Shown piece after piece: positions 1 through 11,900 of a stretch of DNA of 64,000 nucleotides. A program made the translations under genes and the position numbers. Below the pieces are notes generated by a model, which saw only the letters and a program-made list of their open reading frames with translations, did no database searches and was not told the origin of the DNA. Origin of the DNA: Sphaerulina vaccinii (Eukaryota; Ascomycota; Dothideomycetes; Mycosphaerellales; Mycosphaerellaceae); contig JAKUDP010000008.1 in the NCBI GenBank assembly GCA_022570795.1, positions 372,001 through 436,000 on the forward strand, in the 5' to 3' direction. The stretch's first letter is position 1. Every line of letters begins with the position of its first letter.

Positions 1-93
1 CCCAACGCACTGTATATCGATCATGGACAATGACCAGCATTCAACCCTTTCGCAACCACTATACTCCATAACATCGACCAGATTATAGCAAGA

Positions 94-942
94 ATGCCTG
101 AAGAACAGGGAAGCAAAATCCTCGCAAGGTACGCTATTCTTCTATCCATATCATCAGGTGCGAATTCTGACCTTTCTCTAGCATGTTCGAGCATCCAGAA
201 TTCTCCGACCTGCGTGTGATTACACCAGAGACGGCATTCAGTGTGCACAAGAGCGTTAGTAGATACCAATCACTGGAAATAGTACGCCTACCAGAGATGC
301 TTGCTAAATGTGTACTCCAGGTTCTCGGTGCTGCTTCGGAGCAACTCAAGTATATTGTCCTGACCGTGGTGACGGGAGATGGAGCTTTAGCGTTCCCAGA
401 GAGCCATAGCATCGTCACGGCTATTCTCAAGAGTTGCTATGGAATCGACCTGGGACTGAAGATAGTCTTGGAAGGCGACGAAGCTGCATGCATCGAGATG
501 CTCGATCTCTATGTGGCTGCAGACAAGGTATGAGATATGGTATGCTTCGATTTGGCGTATACTGCTGACACGTTAGCAGTACGGTCTGATGAGCTTGAAG
601 CAAACGATCGAAACCGCGCTCAATGAGGCTATCGCCAACATCCAAGTTCCGCTGATCGTTTCAGTTGGTGAGGCGCTGTATAGGCATCCTCAGAAGAACA
701 GTGCTGTTCGACCATTCGTCCGTACAGTGGTCAAGTATGCCAGCCAGGACATACACAACATCGTCAACGAGCCAAACCTCTGGGCCACGATGCCCCAAAG
801 CCCGGATTTTCTCAGGCACATCGTGAAGTATGCTGCAACCCGCCAGAATGCCCTGCTAGGAGGTCCTGATTTTGGCGTGGGCTCGGACGATTGGCTTTTC
901 GAGATGAATGGAGTGGCGGAGAATCAGGTTGCAATTGTTTGA
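94..942 (+). CDS. BTB/POZ-domain protein
   Basis: Three exons, 94-128, 182-527 and 580-942, give a 247-residue protein. Both introns (about 52 nt) start GT, end AG and keep phase. The N-terminal part reads like a fungal BTB domain: a 'FSDLRV' strand, then an 'FSVHKSVV'-like helix start after the first exon junction. Fungal BTB proteins of this size usually act as protein-interaction modules, some as Cul3 adaptors. No Kelch or MATH partner domain is visible, and the C-terminal half is unassigned helical sequence. The ATG at 94 was chosen because it supplies a short first exon that splices in frame. It may be truncated by the window only in its promoter. Function beyond BTB-mediated binding is unknown. 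Confidence 0.75.
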
Positions 943-1278
943 CGAAAGTCGTCCGAAACACGGCTGAAGTAGGCGGGGAGACAACGATAGATAGGATGGC
1001 TAGACCATGCTTACCACGTAGTCTAGGGACGAGGAGTATCCTCCTAACTCGTATCGAAAGCTTTTTACTTACTTATCTTATAGCTAAAACATACTATATA
1101 AATTTTAAAGCTAGTAGCGTACTTATAATAGTATATTTTTCAATATAAACCAAGTTTCAGATTCATAGATTAGTGTGCGCTTTCGGCGGAATACCGGCTC
1201 ACTTTAAACAAATTGATACTTTATGTACACATCTCGAATTTTGATTCGTCATCAAGCAAGTTGGCCAGATGGCAAGAT
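943..1278. other. Intergenic, AT-rich island
   Basis: No gene is seen. Roughly 1060-1160 is far more AT-rich than its surroundings, with runs of TATA, TTTTA and AATATA. It may be the remnant of a mutated transposable element, but no terminal repeat or coding trace remains. Just before the tRNA, the motif GGCAAGAT occurs twice in tandem (1271-1286), the second copy being the tRNA acceptor start. Confidence 0.5.
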
Positions 1279-1294
1279 GGCAAGATGGCCGAGT

Positions 1295-1352
1295 GTACGA
1301 AGGCTCTACCCACTCACAGCTACACAGTATCAAGTGCTAACAGTCATCTTAG
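1295..1352 (+). other. GT-AG intron-like insert in the tRNA-Leu D-loop
   Basis: 58 nt, donor GTACGA, branch-like TGCTAAC, acceptor CATCTTAG. It lies between the T and the GG of the D-loop, at the end of the A-box promoter. Its size and signals match the protein-gene introns in this window. Confidence 0.75.
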
Positions 1353-1370
1353 GGTTATGGCGTGTGACTC

Positions 1371-1420
1371 GTAAGGATTTCATAAATGCAACGTTTCTAC
1401 ACATTCTAACTGGAGTACAG
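1371..1420 (+). other. GT-AG intron-like insert splitting the tRNA-Leu anticodon
   Basis: 50 nt, donor GTAAGG, branch-like TTCTAAC, acceptor GTACAG. It separates the first anticodon base (C1370) from the second and third (AA, 1421-1422). A nearer AG at 1414-1415 would give CTA instead, so the CAG acceptor is preferred. Confidence 0.7.
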
Positions 1421-1501
1421 AAGCTCCTGCTTGCTCGATACAATCGAGTGGTATTCTCATGGGCTTTGCCCGCGGGGGTTCGAATCCCCCTCTTGTCAAG
1501 A

Positions 1502-3265
1502 TTACTTTTTGCTATATTTCCTTATCTTTGTACCATCTTTCTTTATCTTTTTGCCATCTTTCCCTACCTCCACTGAGGCGCGCCTTCCTTCACGTACCTT
1601 CCTTGCTATATGAGGTGTGGGAAGGAGTTCTTTGCGGAGCCGTCGATAATTCTGACGAACCTGCTCCTGAGTTGTTGATCTTGTTGCGATTCTGGGGTCT
1701 AATGGTTTGACGAGGCACTGCTCTTTTGAGCCTGCCCATCTCCCTGCCTGTCCATGTACACTTGGACAGGATCTACAAGCTAGAGCGCGGCGGATATAGT
1801 ATCCTGTTGCGATCTCGTATATCGGCGCCGGATCGATGCGTCTGGTATCAGGATGCGCACAAACTCCGCATTGTATCCATACTAAGGTGTTGTCTCCTTG
1901 AGTAGGGTCCGCGTCCCGCGTCAGGTGGTTTGGATCGTATGCAATTCGCTGCCTCACGGCGCAAGTAGCAGACCGGAAGTGAGTTTCAGCTTTAATAGCT
2001 TTACCAAGCCTCCAGCCTTCTAATTTCCTCCATCTAGACACGCTACACCAGTACCTTTGACTCTCAAAATATTGCTTAATGCGTGGATCAGGCGATCCCG
2101 CAAGATCTTGCGCACCTTCCATGAGTTCTTGCGCCGTCTCAAGGTTGCCTCTACTCAAAGTGCCCTTGACGTTATATTTCTGTCGCAACGCCGAAGCTCG
2201 GTTTAGGTGAATGTTAGGGTCGCAGATCGGAATGTCGTACGGAAGGTGTTTCGAAAGGATAGTCGATGGCAACGTCTGCAGATTGAGGCAGCTCCAATGT
2301 TCGAGGAGATTGAGCAAAGGATGCAAGCTAGCCTCATCTAGATTCAGCGCCTGAAAACCACCAAGAAGAATGAAAAAGTCTTCTAGGACATGGCTAGTGT
2401 TGTTCCATATATGATAATGGAGACATATGCGGCTTGGTGTTTGCCTGAATTTGTAATGCTGTTTGATACGAGCCTTCACATTGATAGCAGCGCCTACATA
2501 TAGGCAGTATAGATTGGCAACAGCTGGATGATAAATGACATGCAGGTAGACTCCAGGGTGCTGATAGCTTAACGGCTTGGAGTGATCTAGCCTTTGGATG
2601 GCCTGTAGATCTAGCAGACCAGTGCTGTATAGACGCTGGACATCGCCATTTAGAGAGCCAACCAAGAGCTGGCGCACTTGAGCTTTACCGAGCCTCGTGA
2701 TCAATGGCGTGTAGACATTCTCGCTGCTTGCAATAATGGTCGAGGGCGGATCTTGAGCTAGGGTGTTGATAGTATGGTCCAGAATCATACTGCTCGATTG
2801 CGCGTGTGTTCTGTACTCCATATTCGGCACGATTCGGCAAGGTACATGTGTTTCTTCTTCAAGCCGGCCTGGGATATTGGCCGAAGGACTGGACACTTCT
2901 TGCAGACCGCATTCTAGCAGACTTTCATTTGCCGAGTTGCAGATGCCATGCTCATTTACAAGATCTTCCATGATAGCCGGAGTGTATCGGCCATTGGCGA
3001 GAATGCCAATAGCCGTGGTTTCGGACGAGTATGTTAGGTCGTCGTCGTCGTCTGCATCGTCTTCCAAGGAACTGCAGTGTAATTCCCTGAGCGATGACCC
3101 GATATCAGGCACCTGGCAACACGTAGTGCTTCCGCTGAGACTCCTGAGGTGGAGATGTCGCCCACTGCGGCCACACCTGTTCCGAGATGCGGAAACGATG
3201 ATTCCAACCGATCCGATGCTATCGTCATCTGGCAACTCTGTACCGTTGGGCAAGATTGGTAACAT
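1502..3265 (-). CDS. GIY-YIG domain protein, possibly element-derived
   Basis: An uninterrupted 587-residue frame. The GIY-YIG core lies around residues 236-325: GVY at 238-240, YVG at 256-258, an arginine at 266 (ARIKQH) and a glutamate at 322 (LLEH). These are the positions expected of the catalytic Tyr/Arg/Glu of this nuclease fold, so activity is possible. A CxxC...CxxC pair near residues 480-525 suggests a zinc ribbon. The acidic N-terminal third is low complexity, and the C-terminus is lysine-rich. Such proteins occur in many copies in Dothideomycetes (recalled family knowledge, not checked). The stop codon lies four bases from the tRNA-Leu 3' end, and the polypyrimidine tract encoding the Lys tail contains the tRNA's terminator. 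Its function is unknown; domesticated mobile-element gene is an inference. Confidence 0.7.
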   Translation of the reverse strand: MLPILPNGTELPDDDSIGSVGIIVSASRNRCGRSGRHLHLRSLSGSTTCCQVPDIGSSLRELHCSSLEDDADDDDDLTYSSETTAIGILANGRYTPAIMEDLVNEHGICNSANESLLECGLQEVSSPSANIPGRLEEETHVPCRIVPNMEYRTHAQSSSMILDHTINTLAQDPPSTIIASSENVYTPLITRLGKAQVRQLLVGSLNGDVQRLYSTGLLDLQAIQRLDHSKPLSYQHPGVYLHVIYHPAVANLYCLYVGAAINVKARIKQHYKFRQTPSRICLHYHIWNNTSHVLEDFFILLGGFQALNLDEASLHPLLNLLEHWSCLNLQTLPSTILSKHLPYDIPICDPNIHLNRASALRQKYNVKGTLSRGNLETAQELMEGAQDLAGSPDPRIKQYFESQRYWCSVSRWRKLEGWRLGKAIKAETHFRSATCAVRQRIAYDPNHLTRDADPTQGDNTLVWIQCGVCAHPDTRRIDPAPIYEIATGYYIRRALACRSCPSVHGQAGRWAGSKEQCLVKPLDPRIATRSTTQEQVRQNYRRLRKELLPTPHIARKVREGRRASVEVGKDGKKIKKDGTKIRKYSKK

Positions 3266-3770
3266 TGCGTTTGCACTTTACGAAAAGAGACAGCAGGCGA
3301 CTGAAAAAGACAGACTACCTTAGGTTGGCGACGCTTAACCGAGATCGGGGGACTTCGCCTACCGTGTGAAACGCCTATACGATCATTAGAACTACTCCCT
3401 TGCCCGAGACCTCGCTATCCGTAAAGTCGTGGGACGATATCTGAAACGGGCGACAATAGAAGGAAATGTACGAGATCAGTGAAGTGAAGCAGACAAGGTT
3501 CGCTAGCGCGCTCTGACGTCGCGACTGCCGCAACGCTTGGTGCACTCGGTGGTGCCTGCTCGCCACCACTTCGCAACATTGTTTATAGTTCTAAAACCTT
3601 CTCTGACAGAACAACACTTGTTCCCGCCAGACAGAACCTCTGTGCGCACATCGATACAGCTCATCCCAGCTCAAGAGCATCGCCTGCTTAGCTGTCGGCG
3701 ACTCATACACTGCTGGCTCGAGCGCAAACATAACAACATCTTGCGCCAGGCGCAAACCATTCAGCCCGCC
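3266..3770. other. Divergent promoter region between GIY-YIG and Src1-like genes
   Basis: No gene is seen. The reading frame of the downstream gene is open back to 3537, but composition and the good ATG at 3771 (gccATGg context) favour the internal start. Confidence 0.5.
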
Positions 3771-5909
3771 ATGGACGACCAGCAGTATCTGGACCCGGAC
3801 TTCGACCCATCGACTCTGACTGTACCGCGACTGCGATCCATCTTGGTTGCGCACAACATCAACTATCCTTCTTCGGCCAAGAAGTCGCAGCTGATCGAGC
3901 TGTTCAACACCGAAGTGGTCCCTCAAGCTCGCAAGATCCTCACAGCGAGCGCACGTGTGAAGCGCACCAGCAGAGGCATCGAGGACATTACAACAGGACG
4001 AAAGGGAACAGGAGCTGGCGACGATGAGGTCCCACCAACACCAGCATCAACACGATCGAGCAGACGAACAACGAGAGCCAGGACTGAGGAGGCGCAAGAG
4101 GTTGAGCCAACACCACGATCTGCTCGGCATAGCACTGCTCCGCCAGAAAGTGTTGCTCGGGCAGTCTCAGGAAAGCATGCGCGAACAGTCGAGACGGTCA
4201 GAGAAGAAGCAGAGCCTACACCAAAGCGCAATTCGACCTCTAGGACAAGATCGAGGATCAGCGCTGCCACACCAGTTGCAGTGAGAGGAGAGCAGGACAC
4301 AAGTCCTTTTTCGAATGACAATGTCTTCCAGTCGGGCGGCTCTCCACCAACAGCTCGTGCGCCAGATACGGATCGTCGTCGGACGACGATGGGTGTCTCC
4401 AGCACAGCCCGTGATCTAGAGCGCCGGCACCAAGCCCTGCGGCGTAGAACGGATGTGGTTGGCACAGTGAAGCCACAAACAGATGGAGCGATTGTGCCTT
4501 CGCGGAGGACGTTCGAAGTGCCAGTCGCAAAGCAAGAGGACATGGAGGTCACGGAAGAGTTCACGCCGGAAGAAGAGCAACAGCTTGTGGAAGCACAGAT
4601 GTCTGGCGAGCTGGTGCCCACACGAAGGCAGACCTCGCGATCAGGTGGTGGAGCTGCGAAGCGTGGACTGGGAGCATTCCTGCTGGTTATGGCAACTGCC
4701 ACTTCTGGACTCTGGAGACAAGAGAAGCTGAATGTTGGCTACTGTGGTGTTGGACAGCCTTCAACAGAGATTGGCGGCGTGGAGATTCCACCTTGGGCAG
4801 ATGTCATTCGGCCACAATGCGAGCCTTGCCCAGCACACGCATACTGTGGTGAGAATCTCGAAATCACGTGCGAGAAGGGCTTTGTGCTCACTCACCACCC
4901 ACTCTCGGTCAACGGATTCGTACCGATCCCACCGACATGCGAACCGGACAGCGCAAAGGCGCGCAAGGTCAAGGCTGTGCAAGAGAAGGCTATCGAGGCA
5001 CTTCGCGAACAGAACGCGAAGTTCGAATGCGGCGAGGCTTCTAAGCCTGAGCTGAAGGAGACCGCACTCAAGGCTGCCATTTCGACTAAGCGCCGCAAGG
5101 GCATGAGCAACGAGGAATTCGAAGACCTGTGGGCATCAGCAATTGGCGAGATCACCAACTCAGAAGAGATCATTTCTGGATCAGATGGGTAAGTCACAAT
5201 CAACAACTCACGACAACATTTCTTTACGCGTCGCTTACATGTTGTGTTTTCTTACTGACAGATACTCCGCGTCCCCAGCTCCAACACCGAATCAACACTC
5301 CGATCCACTTCCCTCGCAGCCCTCCCACTCGCCTGTGCAATCCGCCGATCGCTACGAGAGACACTTAGACGATATCTTTGGCAACTTGTAGGCGTGCTGC
5401 TTCTGTTGAGCAGTGGAAGCTATGGACGTTATCGCATCACATCTGGAAACGAGATGGAGAAGAAGGCGAAAGAGCTTGCGAGTATGGCTTTGGAGAAGTT
5501 GAGCTATCAGGCTGCTTTGAACGCAAGCGAGCCGGATGTGTACAGGGAGAACTACATGAGTGTTGCACAGTTGAGAGATGATGTGCTGCGAGATGAGTTC
5601 AGCACGAGTAGAAGGAAAGAGTTGTGGGAGAGGGTACAGAAGAAAGTCGAAGGCAACTCGAATGTCCGGCCTATGGTGAGGGAAGGACGGACTGGTGATG
5701 TTGGTCGAGTGTGGGAGTGGGTTGGTGCTGTTGGGCTGTTGGAGAGTCCGGACGCTTCTCATCTTGCATCGAGTCGACGCAAGAGTGGCAGAGTGAGCTT
5801 CGCACCGATCGAGGACAGCACTTTCATCGAGGGCGACAGCAGCAGTGTGGTGAAGAGAGATGATGTCAAGACGAGCAAATGGCAGGAGGGAAGGGGATCA
5901 TACTATTGA
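3771..5909 (+). CDS. Inner nuclear membrane protein, Src1/Heh (Man1-type) family
   Basis: Two exons, 3771-5188 and 5279-5909 (intron 90 nt, GTAAGT...CCCCAG), 682 residues. Residues about 5-70 form a HeH/LEM-like helix-extension-helix domain (DPSTLTVPRLRSIL...SAKKSQLIELF). A long Ser/Thr/Arg-rich linker follows, and a first membrane segment lies around GAFLLVMATATSGLW. The lumenal Cys-rich part (CEPCPAHAYC, CEKGF) is typical of the Man1-Src1 C-terminal domain. A second membrane segment (WQLVGVLLLLSSG) comes just after the splice junction, followed by the nucleoplasmic C-terminal part with its VWEWVGAVGLLE-like core. Family members anchor chromatin, rDNA and telomeres to the nuclear envelope. 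Order and length fit the fungal family well. Confidence 0.88.
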
Positions 5910-8900
5910 TGTGATTGTATAGACGGCCGCGAGGACGATGGCATAAGTTCGACGCCGGTAAGCTGGAGGGTGCGTTTGTTCACTTGCGCTGAGATACCAT
6001 TGCGCTTTTCGTATGGCGGAGGTGTACGATCATGAAAGACATTTTCTTGGGTACTTGGTCCACGACGAGCAGCGCCTACTTTCGCGCCAGAATGCAACGA
6101 TACTTTGGAATACTCGACCATTTGTTCCACTCACAAACACGCGCCTGTCAACACGGCGAGCATTCGTCACAACGGACTCTTCTTCGACTAACACAACTGG
6201 CTCCCCAGGTTCGCATCTCTGTCCATCCACGGTATGTCCATTGCCAGCTTATGGTTACATCCACGCCCGCGTTCCTGGTTAAGGTGACATAGAAGGCGGC
6301 ATAGAGCATCGTTTCAAAGTACTCCTGTACCACGGCCCAGATCTTGCGGGCGTGTTGTATGTACGGAGTTCTCCATCGTAGACCCGGCAATATCCATTGA
6401 TAAGTGAGTGAGGAAGGTGGACGGCGTGCGGAAGAGCGGCTTGGATATCCGTACACTACCACGACCTGCAGTAGCTGTGTTCTGTACCAGCAAATGTGGA
6501 AGATGTTGACTGTAGCTTGCTTGTCATCAGCTTCTAGTGCGTAACAGAGAAGACGTAACATATTCTCCGAGGATCGACGTTCTCGTGTGTCTTGTTTTTG
6601 AGCTTGCTATGCACGATTGCAGGCTATGGTCGTGGGCTTGGCAGAACCGGTTATGGTAGTACTGGGGCTACAGAACCATCAGAGCTTCGAGGCTTTCGTT
6701 GGGGATTGCTAGAGCTTGTCAAGTAGTGTTGTTGGATTGTCATTATTAGCCTGTGCTGTGTGTGGACACACTTCGTGCTGGATCAAGCTGGTTGTTCGAT
6801 GGTATGGACGCAATCTTCCGGTGTTGCTCGGAGTCACTTATACCATATGTAGTCGTTGCATGGGTGGCCGGCAGTTGTCAGCGACTACTTAAGCATGAAG
6901 AACGTGGTTGATACCTGCCGACATCATGTATGTACATGTATGTAGGTGACATGGCATTGCATGCAGGCTTCTCCACCAAGTACGATCTTCACACCGTTAT
7001 ACCACGATCGAGAGCTCCAATGAGTCCAGGCGCATTAGCGTGTCAATAGTTGCATGATGAGGAATTGATATATGGTCTGCATGCACTGTGTCTGAACTGA
7101 CTGCGGAATGATGTTGTCGTCGGTTTTGTCTGTAGGTAGCAGGTCGGCCGTGCTTTGAGCACATTGAACAGCATTCTCTCGAATATAGCCAATTTCAGGA
7201 AAATCCGTGATTCTTCGAAAGTGATATGCAGGTGGCTACCACAAGTTCCAGACTATAACTCACCAGGTATATCGAATGCAGCGTGAAGAGTCCATGTCTT
7301 CATCTTCAAGCATTCACGTGCGATATTGATGTCCTCATCGCCGTCCCAGGTGTTTCGGGCAACCCTAAGGACTTATTTTGTCCTCGATCACTAGAAGCTG
7401 CGCACTGCCAGTAGCCTGCATGCAATACATACAAGCCATCCCACTAGTGAAGTCATGCCTCGCCGGATAGTGAGTGGCAAGGACGACAGTCTCTCAACAT
7501 GAATTAGACTCCATGGTCGCCAATGGACACGCAGCAGCGCTCGAGTCCGTCCACCTATGAACTGTACGAATCCGCAGGCGGTCATAGCACAGTTCAACGA
7601 TGTAGAAGCGTGTTCCTGCATACGAGGCACCTGTCATTGCTGCAACGTGAGTGGCAAGAGATGCGCAGTGCGGTGTGCAGTTTGAAGCCGCTCGTGGCTA
7701 TGCAGGAACCCGCTGCAAGTTGCCCTTGGCGTGCATGTAGCGCTGCATGTCGACACTCGATGTCCAGGAGTGCATGCAGTGGTTGAAACAGGCCATCTGA
7801 GCGCATTTCTTCCTCTCTGTGGTTCGCATAAGTCTTGCATGGGCTTGCAGAAGACTGCGTACATGCGCAGCGGCCCAAATGAATTTGTCGACATTCGACA
7901 TCGCCGAGGACTCTCGCCAGATCTTGGCGGCCTTCTCTTGTCGCGCCAGTGGTTTCAAGATGTAGCGATGTACATATCTGAATGCGTCCATGTCTCCGAT
8001 CCCGAGCCATCAACAACGTCGCTCTAAGACTGTTGAGGCTCAGGGCGATCGAGTCCAGGAAGTAGTGTCGAGGTGCTCCAGACCGACATCCCACGTCTGA
8101 TCTTCTCGCTTGAGACGCATTCCTAGACGCACTTCTTGCTTGTTCAGGGCTGCAGGCGTTCGCAGGTCGATCTCCGCTAGGCATGCGCTGCAGCGGATAT
8201 GGATTTCTGATGTCTTCTTTCGTACTTGAAGCAGCTACTCTTCTATATAGACGATCTAGGCTCGATGGAATTACTGGACACAGACGCTGATCAGTGATTC
8301 TCGAGAGTGGCCTCTTGACCAACTGGAGGCAAGTGGCAGGCTCATTGACCGAGCTCATGGTATTGATCAGTAGGAGCAAAAATAGACATCATGACTCTGA
8401 CCATAACGCCTTCGAGGAGGCCGCGTAAACACGGGCGTCTGTCAGTGACTGTTGTCAGTTGTCAGTCTTCAGTGCCAGAACGCGCGAAGCCACGCTATCG
8501 TGCCGTGTCGTCGTTGTAATCGTATTCGCGAACTGATACCAGTTGACTTGTTTGATCAGCCAAATTGACAAATGCTGACGCTGGTAACTCCAGCAGATCT
8601 GACTCTACATAGAGCGGCGAGGCCGAGGTGAAGTGAGCATCGCGAGTTCTCCGCAAGTGCTTCTACAGTACTGCCGATGCAGGTCCAGTGTCACTCCAGT
8701 TTTCGTCAAGTCTAGCCGTGTTTGATGAGCAGCCGATCTGTTTCACTGGCTGTATTTGTATGCCAGCTGCGTGTGTGCCCGAAAAGATCGGAGAGAATCG
8801 AGTCAGTGCGATCAGCAGCAAGCCATCCGTCTGCGTGGCCAGCCACTCTATCGGGTAGGAATGACATCTACAGCTAGCGAAGCTGTGAGAAGGTTATGCT

Positions 8901-11900
8901 TAGCCATGATGTTGGAGAGGATACCTGGGACTTGTTAAGAGCCAAAGCCGTGCTATTGCAGCGGTAGCTGGTGAAAGCGTTTAGAGTCAGCACACCGCGA
9001 TTTCGCGTACACCGTCAATCGTGGCAAACCTCGGCAGCATTCGAGCATGACAGCGACAGCGGACGAGTCAGGCTGATCTCGCAACTATCTCCCATACCTT
9101 TTCTCCTATCCTTAGCTCCATTGTTTAGATTCTGAGCAAGCTGTGGTGCGAGGCCTGAAAATGGCGTGACACTAGATCGGAGGATTTACTAACCAGGAAC
9201 TCCTTGTGCACTCTGCAGTCGGGAGTCGAGTCAGGCAAACCGCAGGCGTGACCATCAAGACCCTTCCCGGTGGAGCAGGTCTGTCTTGCGTTCCAACGTC
9301 GTCGTAGTTGGTGCTATAGCATGCCTATAGAGCTTTCCTAAGGTCCCGTCGTCCCTGGTATTCCTGATGCGCCGGCTAAAGGCGCGGTGCAGAAGGGCCG
9401 CACTGTACATGAGAATCTGCGTATGCAAGTGTCTGCTGCCGTGATGTACGAGATGGCGTACCGCTGCCGACGCATCTAGCCTCACCAGCAAGATCCCTCC
9501 TGTGCATGAAGATCTGGGGACTGTTGGTGCTTCACACTGGTGAGACGATTTGCGAAGATGATGAGCAGGTGTCAAGAACAATGGCACGCTCGTGTCTCAG
9601 GTTTTCGTGGCATGGGAACACTGGCCCTGACTTCCTGCGTTCTGCGAGGCATCTGTGTTGTACAGAACTAGAGATGGTATCCGAGTGAAACTCCGTGATA
9701 TTGGTCAAGAGAGCCCTCGTTTGCATCCGGCTCCAATCAAACAACGGAGCTGCTGAGAGGGAGAATAGCGGTGAAGACGACCCCGCTGCGATCTACGTCG
9801 ATGGGCCTGGGTGTTTTTCAGATGTCGGCACCTCGCACCTCGTGCACAACAAGGGCGAGAGCTGCCACGTTGACGCCTCTTCTCAACTGTGAAACAATAA
9901 TTCGAGCAGCCCTTCCTAGGTAAGCAAGAAGGGTCATCGTACAGCTCATAGGATGAGATACCCATGAGATGGATGTCGTATCCTGGAAGGGTTGTGCAAC
10001 TTTGCGTCCACGGTGGCGTAATTAAGGTTACCTTAGACTGCCCACATTGTCGACGTGGCCGGCTTCCATTCGAGATGGCGTTTGAAGAGTGGTCCGCTGG
10101 GGCCATGGATGTGATATTGCTTTTCGTGGGTGATGGTCAGTCGCTACCAGCCAGTACCCTCACGTCTCCGCCCCAGCACCGCTGTGCGCTGGCTCGACTG
10201 ACAGGCATTGCGAAAATTGCAAAAGAGGTTGAGAGGCGAGCTAGATGCGCGTTTGGATGGAGTCGTCGGCCATGTTGTTATCGGGCCCCAGCTCTCAAGT
10301 TTCAACCTAGCCACGCCCGGATCACATGCAGGTTCTTCCCGTCTTCCGCATTGTGCATCCGCTGCTGCAGCAGTGCACAACCGGATCTTTTCTTGTGGCT
10401 CGTTGTTTCGCGGTCCTTTTTCGACGATGATTACTCCAGCGCTCGTGTCAAGGGCATTTCCAGCAGCTCACAGCGATGATGAGTTGCCTTTGCGCTTTCC
10501 TTGCCACTTCCGGAAGGAGCTTTGGAGCCAATCCTTCGGGTCAATGAGTCGTTTTCGGGTCTATCTCCAGCGCTGAGCAAGGCTGCGGACTGACCAGGGT
10601 AGGTGGCCTAGCGAAGCAAAGATGACTGGCAGATGTTGCGCCACCCGCATCGGAGCGCTCGCACGATGCAAGGGCTTTCAGCCAATCGTGGCTACATTTA
10701 ATTGTTGACACTCAAGGCGCGGCTCGCACTTCTTTCCAGACGACATCTCCTGCCTACCGTACCAGCTATTGTCCGCTGACTCAAGATGGGCTTGCTGGCA
10801 ACGTGCAAGATGTAGCGTGGTGGACGGGCTGGCAGAGACAGGTGGGTTCAGATGAGAATCGTTGGGTCGTGACGAGAAAACCGACGGCCCGTGCTAGTAG
10901 AGCGTTTTGCTCGAGCGTTTCAACCAGGCGCTGTGCATGAGTTGTGACAATTCGATCCTCCATTCTGCGGCAAATAGGTTGATGTGGTATACGCAGATTG
11001 AATGTACAACTGGACACAGGAACGGTTGAGATAGATGATGTGAACACGAGACATTGTGCACCTCCAATCGGGCAAAAATAGGCCTTATTTGTGCGAGTAT
11101 AATGATAGCAGCAGCTCTCTGCTGACTTTCTGTCGGCACGCCCGGGCCGACGATGTGTTTGACGACTTTACCGCTTCGAGAACGAGCACACTTGTGAATC
11201 CGAGGCCGGCTTGATCATTTATCCTGAGATAGCTGGCGATATCCATATCGCGTTTCCGGTGTGGCTGTTCTCGCGCAACCGCCTCGCAGTTCCGGCCTGT
11301 CATCGTATCATCTCACCAGCGGCTACCTCTGTTCTCTGTCCTCACTTGTGCTGTGGTTTTCGCGGTAGCTGGCTCGGATCACAATCCGCAACTTGCGAAG
11401 TGAGGTAGAGTCCCCAGCTCAGCTCAGAGCCGCACATCTCAAACACGCGTTGCACCGGTCGCCAACCGCCCATCACAACGACGCTGCAGCAACTTTGGAC
11501 TCAGCCTCAGCCTCTGCCCATCAGTTCTGATCAGGGACCACGTTCATATCGAGGGCCATATATCGCTGACGCCAGTGCCCACGAGGTCTCGGGCTCAAGG
11601 TTTGGAGCCCTGCACACAGCGCACAGACAAGATCATCGACCATCCTTGTCGCAGCCACCAAACTAAGTAAACCCCACCCGCGGCCCATGCGCGTTGGCAT
11701 TCCTCTGTCTCACCCTCGAAAAGCCCTTCGCGAGCCTCTTTTCAGAGGACCTTGTGCACCCATTCCACCGCTTGTGCGTTCGTCTACCACGAGAAGTGAG
11801 CAAGTGTTCTGCAGTCTTTTGCCTGCTGCGTGCATATGCAACCGCGCCGACCCGTTCTCTGGCACATCGAACAGCAAAGCACCACAACAACAACACACAG

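Larger units (their letters stand above)
1279..1498 (+). tRNA. tRNA-Leu(CAA) with two mRNA-type introns plus a canonical tRNA intron
   Basis: Acceptor strands GGCAAGA (1279-1285) and TCTTGTC (1491-1497) pair, followed by discriminator A1498, which is leucine-like rather than serine-like. The T-arm is GGGGG-TTCGAAT-CCCCC (1474-1490), and the long variable arm has a GGGC/GCCC stem (1461-1470). Removing 1295-1352 (GT...GCTAAC...TTAG) rebuilds a standard class II D-arm, GCC-GAGTGGTTAT-GGC. Removing 1371-1420 (GTAAGG...TTCTAAC...TACAG) makes the loop CT-CAA-G, giving anticodon CAA. The remaining 1424-1453 is placed like a normal tRNA-Leu intron, and its CTTG can pair with CAAG. The anticodon stem TGTGA/TCTCA has one U-U mismatch. 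A T5 run at 1506-1510 can terminate RNA polymerase III. The alternative is a pseudogene with insertions, but exact restoration at GT-AG borders argues against chance. Confidence 0.8.

Noticed and set aside
1279..1498. Reading the tRNA-Leu locus as tRNA-Ser because of its TGGGCTTTGCCCGCG variable arm
   Set aside because: The discriminator is A, and the anticodon rebuilt after GT-AG removal is CAA. No serine anticodon can be formed with any listed acceptor.
3537..3770. 78-codon N-terminal extension of the Src1-like protein
   Set aside because: The HeH domain normally starts near the N-terminus, and the ATG at 3771 has better context.
3923..4702. Long minus-strand frame antisense to the Src1-like gene
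   Set aside because: It is the mirror of the Ser/Arg-rich coding linker; the plus strand has the conserved domains.
7594..8379. 261-codon minus-strand frame as a gene
   Set aside because: Arg/Cys/Ser-rich shadow-like composition, no motif, no splice structure, and other frames are equally open nearby.
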